Assembly (NCBI GenBank): GCA_036346225.1
Contig: JARFIW010000453.1
Location: 5,208,001-5,272,000, forward strand
Origin: Platerodrilus igneus
Taxonomy: Eukaryota > Arthropoda > Insecta > Coleoptera > Lycidae
Length of the DNA stretch: 64,000 nucleotides
Reading direction: 5' to 3'
Below are positions 59,601 to 64,000 of this stretch, piece by piece. Position numbers and translations under genes: made by a program. The notes below the pieces were generated by a model, which saw only the letters and a program-made list of their open reading frames with translations, was not told the origin of the DNA and made no database searches. Within the stretch, counting starts at the first letter, position 1, and each line of letters starts with the position of its first letter.

Positions 59601-61169
59601 GTTCCAGAACAACAGTTTTTTTTTTTTAATTACAGGTTTTCTACTGATGATGACCACATAGTGGTCGAAATACTTATCTAGTAATTTAAATATTTTTTGT
59701 GGTTAAGGGTTTTTATTTAATTTTATTTAAATCATGCCACAGTGTTCCTATAGATTATTAAATATTGATACAATGATGGTTGGACCTGCTTTTGCTTTTC
59801 TGTTAGTAATCAATAGCATTTTACCCGAAAGGAAACCTATCACACATTTTTCTAAAGAACATTATAATTTGCTTTCGATTGAAGAACCACTCATTAAGTT
59901 TCTTAACCTTAGCCAATACAGGAGAGAATAGTTTACCCAAAAATGAGCTTCGCAGTCATGTTTATAGAGGTGTAACAAATTGTTTGTCTTAAAAGACGTT
60001 TCCGCTCCCCTACAAATCCCCAGAAGATTAGATTTGTAGACACAACTAGATGTTTCAAAACAGGGGGTTGCGAAACAATTCGTTCATGCATCTTTGAGTT
60101 GGCGGCCCTAAAATTATTGCTTTTTCTAAAAATCGATTGTCGGAAAAATGTCTTAAAATGTGGCTGTTTACCTAACACCGGAAAAATAATAACCTTGTAA
60201 TATTTGCTTATGAAAGTCGTATGCCGCGTTTGTGCTTAATTCACTGTAATCCTGTTTATCTATGAAAACCATCTGTAGGATCACATTGTCGCTTTGTAAA
60301 ACTTTGCTTGCGTGCACATCGACTTTTTCATATTTTGGCACCTTGGAGAGTAGATCATCTAACACTAAAGCATCGGTTACTGATAGATGAATAATTGCGC
60401 CTGAAAAGTTTTTTAAGACACGATAGTATGAACATTTGATGCTTTACCACAAATTTCGTTGCAGTTTCCAATTGGCGTTACGGGATCGAAACAGAGCGCC
60501 TGTTTTTCGGCAACTTTTTCGCATACCCACAGAAGGATATCATCTACTCCATGGCAAAGGCATCCACCTGGACTGAGGCACATAACTGGTTGAATTTTTA
60601 TTCCAGTAGTTCCAAAATCGTCTACTGTTAGAAACTGGCTGTCACCAAAGTCAGTTTGCAAAAAATGCTGCCACTCCTCATTTGTCATATTGACTCCACC
60701 AATTTGAAGCGAATGTACTTGCACTGGTAGTTCGGGGTAATAAACTGCAACCGTATCATCTGTTGGAAATACTACATCATCTTCCATACACGGTACTCGT
60801 TCTACATCTGGCACTGCTACGTTATTTGTAGACTCCCAACTGTCCGGACTGAACCAGTAGTGGAACTGTAGTTCCTTAATTCGTAAGCCTAAAAAAGTAA
60901 TCATTATCTACATAGTGGCATAATTATATTCTTACAGGGAGAATTTTCTGCTATTTCTATAAATCCACCATCCTTAATTTCTATTTCACCACTAAACGGA
61001 AGAACAATCTCATCTGCATACAATTGTGAGACTGATCCGACTGTACCTAAATTCATGGGAAAAATTACACCTTTGCAATTTTCAGATGGCTTTTCCCCCA
61101 CCCAATTTTGCGGATCTAAGATGTTATTTGTAAACTTCCATTTTCTAATAACAGCTTTAGAAGACACAC
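54365..61169 (-). CDS. AMN: Amnionless orthologue (six exons; signal-peptide exon missing)
   Basis: A single-pass membrane protein that anchors cubilin and drives its trafficking and endocytosis. In vertebrates the pair (cubam) takes up vitamin B12-intrinsic factor and filtered proteins; in Drosophila it serves protein uptake by nephrocytes. Exons on the minus strand: 61169-60936, 60888-60448, 60400-60172, 55295-55131, 55083-54906 and 54481-54365. All junctions are GT-AG and all phases match, giving 453 residues plus stop, close to the usual ~450. Order: N-terminal domain with W-x-x-P-x-x-W repeats, Cys-rich region, membrane-proximal domain, one transmembrane helix, cytoplasmic tail with FDNPLY and ENPIY. 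Intron lengths are 47, 47, 4876, 47 and 424 nt. No frameshift or stop. The first exon enters in phase 1 and its upstream partner (signal peptide) was not identified; LINE debris begins at 61.65 kb. Confidence 0.93.
54906..55083 (-). CDS. AMN: Amnionless exon E: cytoplasmic tail with FxNPxY motif
   Basis: Acceptor TTTGATTTAG|GTTACC; donor GATGTC|GTAAGT; phase 2 to 0. Encodes LPVREISFKNIRPLWFSKF, then SIISLDKAFDNPLYDAHRPS. FDNPLY is the endocytic motif of the family, recognised by PTB-domain adaptors (Dab2/ARH in vertebrates). Confidence 0.92.
55131..55295 (-). CDS. AMN: Amnionless exon D: transmembrane helix
   Basis: Encodes SLEIISATLYKSG (the juxtamembrane LEA-type segment), then a ~24-residue hydrophobic helix beginning WLFIVVGTLLGSCILF, then MGSLQNYNIV. 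The acceptor I chose (GAGCAG|T at 55296-55297) is the one that keeps the phase-2 frame; an alternative AG one codon upstream would add one Ser. Donor TTTCCAG|GTATTT. Confidence 0.88.
56638..56690. repeat. (TA)n microsatellite with (TATG) end
   Basis: About 35 bp of uninterrupted TA followed by TATGTATGTATG. Confidence 0.98.
59155..59440. mobile_element. Insect interspersed repeat of the ACAGRGTGGT type
   Basis: Begins ATATACAGAGTGGTAGAAAA then GTCCCGGAACGG. It contains ATTGAACCCTCACCACCACC and a C-run/G-run hairpin (CCCCCTGGGGG, 59305-59315). The layout matches a recurrent non-coding insect repeat; family not named. Confidence 0.5.
59474..59610 (+). ncRNA. Two tandem hairpins, 80-bp spacing
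   Basis: GAGGA-GAATA-TCCTC occurs at 59500-59514 and 59580-59594, each preceded by CAGCCT-N(5-6)-GGTGAG-type sequence. The outer stems pair in both but differ in sequence: AACAC/GTGTT and TTGTTG/CAACAA in copy 1, CACTTCAG/CTGAAGTG and GGAA/TTCC in copy 2. Compensated stems suggest RNA-level selection in the source element. Confidence 0.5.
59641..59690 (+). ncRNA. Second hammerhead-ribozyme-like core
   Basis: CTGATGA (59644-59650), a perfect 6-bp stem II GACCAC-ATA-GTGGTC (59652-59666), then GAAA (59667-59670). Downstream TACT/AGTA (59671-59684) can pair, but no convincing stem I or NUH cleavage site was found, so the motif is truncated or decayed. It lies 43 bp past the second hairpin. Confidence 0.5.
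60172..60400 (-). CDS. AMN: Amnionless exon C: membrane-proximal ectodomain
   Basis: Acceptor ACTTTTCAG|GCGCAA; donor TTAG|GTAAAC; phase 1 to 2. Encodes AIIHLSVTDALVLDDLLSKV, PKYEKVDVHASKV and VILQMVFIDKQDY, matching the family segment after the last cysteines (CGA-V-x-L ... L-x-Y-x-x-x-V-x-V-x-x-SKV). Confidence 0.9.
60448..60888 (-). CDS. AMN: Amnionless exon B: second repeat and Cys-rich region
   Basis: Acceptor TTTTTTAG|GCTTAC; donor TTTGTG|GTAAAG; phases 1 to 1. Encodes HYWFSPDSWESTNN and VERVPCMEDDVVFP, a second copy of the W...C...D-x-V-x-FP pattern, then CLSPGGCLCHG, WVCEKV, CFDP and GNCNEIC, the cysteine-rich segment before the CGA-IIHL junction. Confidence 0.93.
60936..61169 (-). 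CDS. AMN: Amnionless exon A: N-terminal domain
   Basis: Acceptor TTGTTTTAG then GTGTGTCTTCT; donor TCTCCCT|GTAAGA. Enters and leaves in phase 1. Encodes VIRKWKFTNNILDPQNW and KPSENCKGVIFP, the W-x-x-x-x-x-x-x-x-x-x-W-...-C-...-V-x-FP pattern at the start of mature amnionless, then DEIVLPFSGEIEIKDGGFIE. The Met shown by simple ORF calling is a GTG inside the intron. Confidence 0.9.
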
Positions 61170-61182
61170 CTAAAACAACCAC

Positions 61183-61649
61183 AAACTTATGTAAGAATTA
61201 AAACTGTGTGGGTAAGAATGAATAAATAGTAATCGTAATTTTGTAACTAGATACGCAGAACTTTTTCAATTGTGGGTAAAATACATTTTTTTAAATTCAT
61301 TTAGGACAAATAAATTCTAGCCCCGCATTTAAAAAAATTTTCACTGAAGAATTTGGATGTAAAGCTGCAACTTATAAACTGCGTAACACTTAAACACGAC
61401 TTTCTTTTTTTAGAACTATGAAAGAGTTAATTGATTTAACCTTTACAGCAACAATCGTTTTTCTACACCTTGCTGCCTCTGAAAAAAGTGTCGACATAGG
61501 CAGAAATGTTCACTAATCGGCACATACACGAAGTACTCTGAATAATCTATACACTTTTATTTTTAATCAAAAATTACCTAATTCTTAACTTAACCTTACT
61601 TTATGTGGAAATATCAAATACATTTCCATACCAATACCACTTTACCACT
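61183..61649. other. Upstream of amnionless exon A; first exon not found
   Basis: I searched the minus strand for an ATG with a hydrophobic run and a phase-1 donor and found none. Confidence 0.4.
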
Positions 61650-61975
61650 TTACATTTAAAGAATCATCATCAGGACCTGACAATTTAAATTACTATACTT
61701 TTCTTTACGGAAATGGGAAATATCCAGAAAATCGGAAAATTGCTAAAATCGTTTCAATATTAAAACCGGGAAAAGATTCAACACGCGCCACAAACTATAG
61801 ACCCATATCATCAACCTGTTGTTTAAGTGAAATATTTGAAAAAATTATAAATTTCTTACTACAATGGATCATCGAAGAAATAACCTTCTCTCTCTACGAC
61901 AAGTTGGATGCAGAAGGCATCACTCTATGGTCGATGCATTAGAGCGCTTAGAGAATGTCATATGAAATACCTTTC
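61650..61975 (+). pseudogene. LINE reverse transcriptase fragment, family 1
   Basis: Reads SSSGPDNLNYYTFLYGNGKY, then IVSILKPGKDSTRATNYRPI, then a frame change near 61870 to LLSLRQVGCRRHHSMVDALE. These are the successive SGPD, LKPGK-YRPIS and Q-x-GFR-x-x-x-S-x-x-D motifs at the start of a LINE reverse transcriptase. Truncated at both ends. Confidence 0.75.
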
Positions 61976-61977
61976 TA

Positions 61978-63042
61978 AATAAACACCATCTTGCTATCAT
62001 TCCTAAACCAGGCCGGAAGGATTACTCCCAGGCTAAATCCTACAGACCGATCAGTTTTACGTCTTTTTTGCTAAAGACCTTGAAGAGACTGTGCGACAAT
62101 GATATGAGGGAAAGAATAATGCCTTCTTATCCACTTCACCTAAACCAGCACGCCTTTATACCAGGAAAATCCACGGAGTCCGCCCTCCACGCTGTTGTAG
62201 GGCGAATTGAAAAAACTCTTAACAACATGTCCGTCTTAGGCGCATTTGTTGATATTGAGGGTGCGTTTAGCGAATCCACCTTCGCAAGCATTGATAGAGC
62301 TTTGCGGGCACATGGAACGGAGGACACCCTTCGGCAGCTGACTATGCAGATTCTGCGGTGTCGACGGATACACATTAATGTTGGGGAAACCTCAGTAGTT
62401 AGGGCGGTATGTAAAGGCTGTCCCCAGGGGGTCGTGCTGTCACCGCTACTATGGAACATAGTAATAGACAGCCTTCTCCAACGCCTTAACGAGGCAGGTT
62501 TCTACACGATAGGGTATAAGGACGACATAGCTATCTTAGTAGTCGGCAAATTTGAACAGGTGCTGTGTAACTTAATGCAAGCAGCACTAAGGATCACGGA
62601 GCTATGGTACTCCAAGAACTCCCTAACAATTAACCCCAATAAAACGGGGTTGGTGCTGTTCACCAATAAAAGGAAGCTGATGGTAACTAGATTTCCAACG
62701 CTCTTCCAAACTTCTCTGCCCCTATCGGAAGAGGTCAAGTACTTGGGCGTCATACTTGACAAGAAGCTGAATTGAGCCAAACACTTACGAGCAAAAATTA
62801 CCAAAGCCAACCAAGTGGTTTGGCAATGTAAGCGTGCCATAGGCAAACTTTGGGGTCTTCCACCAAAGGCTGTCCTGTGGCTATACACCACGATAGTAAA
62901 CCCGATGCTCTGCTACGACACTATAGTCTGGTGGCCCAGGACCAGACTGGCCCATGCAGTCAAAGAGCTTACTCATATCCAAAGAGTGGCCTGTCTAGAC
63001 ATCACGGGCGCAATGCGATCTACACCTACTGCCACATTATAA
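61978..63042 (+). pseudogene. LINE reverse transcriptase fragment, family 2
   Basis: Starts abruptly at HHLAIIPKPGRKDYSQAKSY, then NQHAFIPGKSTESALHAVVG, FVDIEGAFSEST (first catalytic Asp block), CKGCPQGVVLSPLLWNIVID, YKDDIAIL (62515-62526, the YADD box with Lys for Ala), NPNKTGLVLFTNKRK and VKYLGVILDKKLN. A TGA at 62773-62775 replaces Trp, and the frame continues as AKHLRAKITKANQVVWQCKR then WLYTTIVNPMLCYDTIVWW to about 63042. Both catalytic aspartates are still present. The style (GCPQG-VLSPLLWN, NP-KT-LV-FT-KRK) resembles the R1/LOA/I group. Family 1 and family 2 sit back to back, so one inserted into or next to the other. Confidence 0.85.
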
Positions 63043-63046
63043 TTAA

Positions 63047-63064
63047 AATTGCTGTACAGCAATT
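63047..63064. repeat. Perfect 18-bp palindrome
   Basis: AATTGCTGTACAGCAATT, at the boundary between the LINE fragment and the hairpin/(TG)n repeat. Confidence 0.9.
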
Positions 63065-63164
63065 GTATGTTTATTTATTTATTTATTTGTTCCAACGTTT
63101 CAGTAGTCTGCGACCTGAAATTGTGCAGACTTGGCTTTCCCCCAGAAAGTAACCGTGAGGAAGG

Positions 63165-63196
<32 letters not shown>
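63061..63196 (+). repeat. Second copy of the hairpin plus (TG)n repeat
   Basis: CAATT, a (TTTA) run, TTGTTCCAACGTTTCAGTAG, hairpin AGTCTGC/GCAGACT, CCCCCAGAAAGTAACCGT and (TG)n, matching 19023-19150. Confidence 0.85.
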
Positions 63197-64000
63197 ATTA
63201 GCGATCAAAGAGAGGTCATATTGCATCACATGATAATCTGTTGACGTCGTAAATTCGAGAAATGTTTAAACTATTTAAATATTTATTGGTATAGAAAGTA
63301 TTTGTGAAATGTCCGATATAAAATTTATCTATGCAGAAAAACCGTGATTAGTAGATAGTTCAATAAAACAAAAGTCTCAAATATTGATAAAAATAAATAT
63401 TTATTACGTTCGACGCGTAAACAAGGAGTTTTGTCCACATTTTATAATGAAAGCGTGGTGTTTGGAAAAGTTGTCGTTCAAAATACTCAATTTTATGTAA
63501 AATTGCATATTCTAAAAGATTCGGTTTGCAATTAATAATTAAAAGCATTGTCTTCAAATGCATAAAATACTGTACAAAGAATTTACGTTAGTTGAAAATC
63601 GGATTGATTAATAAAACATTAATTTTAATAACAAAAGTACGTTAGTTTTTCTAATTAAAGAGCATAGTTAATTGACTATGTTCTTGTACGAGGTAATAGA
63701 TTAATTTTACCAATTAGTTAATAGCCCGAAGCGGCAAGAAGTTGCAGCGAATCAATGAATTTAAAATTCTCGCATGCGATAACATGTATAAACTACGTCA
63801 TCCTATTGTTAGATAGCCAGAAACCGTACTAAAACAATAAATTTTTGAATATTGATGGCGTACGTTATTGCACACCCTGGAGAAAAAACACGAACGTGAG
63901 AATAACACAACGAAACGAATCGAAGGTTCAGGTAACAACAACGGAAAGTCTAGAATTTGTTACGTCTGAAGGGGTTCGTCTTTACAAAGACCAATGCATG
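63197..64000. other. No gene seen
   Basis: AT-rich to the window edge. The 67-codon minus frame at 63360-63563 has no recognisable content. Confidence 0.5.

Larger units (their letters stand above)
55296..60171 (-). other. Large third amnionless intron and its contents
   Basis: 4.9 kb between exons C and D. It holds a TA microsatellite, purine-rich DNA at 57.1-57.6 kb, a TATATAAA-containing segment near 57995, a mobile-element fragment at 59.16 kb, two hairpins and a hammerhead-like core. Its open frames (for example 57359-57598 minus and 59734-59931 plus) match no family. Confidence 0.75.

Noticed and set aside
61419..61517. Plus-strand ATG with a signal-peptide-like start (MKELIDLTFTATIVFLHLAA) just upstream of amnionless exon A
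   Set aside because: It is on the opposite strand to the gene and stops after 32 codons, with no donor that joins anything.

Overview
This is AT-rich eukaryotic DNA, very probably from an insect. The one well-supported gene is split by spliceosomal introns, three of them exactly 47 nt, and the rest is dominated by decayed non-LTR retrotransposons, a Penelope-like element, a piggyBac remnant, a tRNA-derived SINE, foldback DNA, minisatellites and satellite-like repeats. Minimal introns near 47 nt fit beetles among others, but order-level placement is inference only. There is no CRISPR array, operon, rRNA or intact tRNA gene.

Layout. 0-7 kb: a proline-rich reading frame with an in-frame 120-bp duplication; a ~240-bp TTCGG-rich tandem repeat; a GC-richer patch; an ~800-bp palindromic foldback element; a TCAAATGT minisatellite interrupted by a retrotransposon 3' end. 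7-15 kb: no recognisable gene. 15-17.3 kb: 3' part of a Penelope-like element (GIY-YIG endonuclease), a partial tandem duplication of it, a poly(A)-tailed insertion, and a hammerhead-ribozyme-like core. 18.1-21.7 kb: a nearly full-length but dead RTE-like LINE on the minus strand with a nested repeat. 23.6-28.6 kb: a minus-strand array in which the 3' end of one LINE family is repeated four times, interrupted by a 1.74-kb insertion that begins with a tRNA-derived SINE. 31-40 kb: further LINE fragments, including a 5'-truncated jockey-like element. 40-47 kb: mostly unassigned AT-rich DNA. 47.6-48.7 kb: two possible exons and a decayed piggyBac transposase. 50.9-54.0 kb: a badly decayed minus-strand LINE with endonuclease and reverse transcriptase.

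54.3-61.2 kb holds the only gene I can name: an amnionless (AMN) orthologue on the minus strand. Six coding exons join in phase and give 453 residues, with an N-terminal ectodomain, a cysteine-rich region, one transmembrane helix and a cytoplasmic tail with two NPxY-type endocytic motifs. The signal-peptide exon was not found; retrotransposon debris lies just upstream (61.65-63.2 kb). Amnionless partners with cubilin in receptor-mediated protein uptake (kidney and gut of vertebrates, nephrocytes of Drosophila). The 4.9-kb intron of this gene carries a mobile-element fragment, two tandem hairpins and a second hammerhead-like core.

The most interesting non-coding signals are the two hammerhead-like cores, the paired hairpins with different outer stems beside one of them, the long palindrome at 4.1-4.9 kb, and the tandem LINE 3'-end arrays seen at two places.
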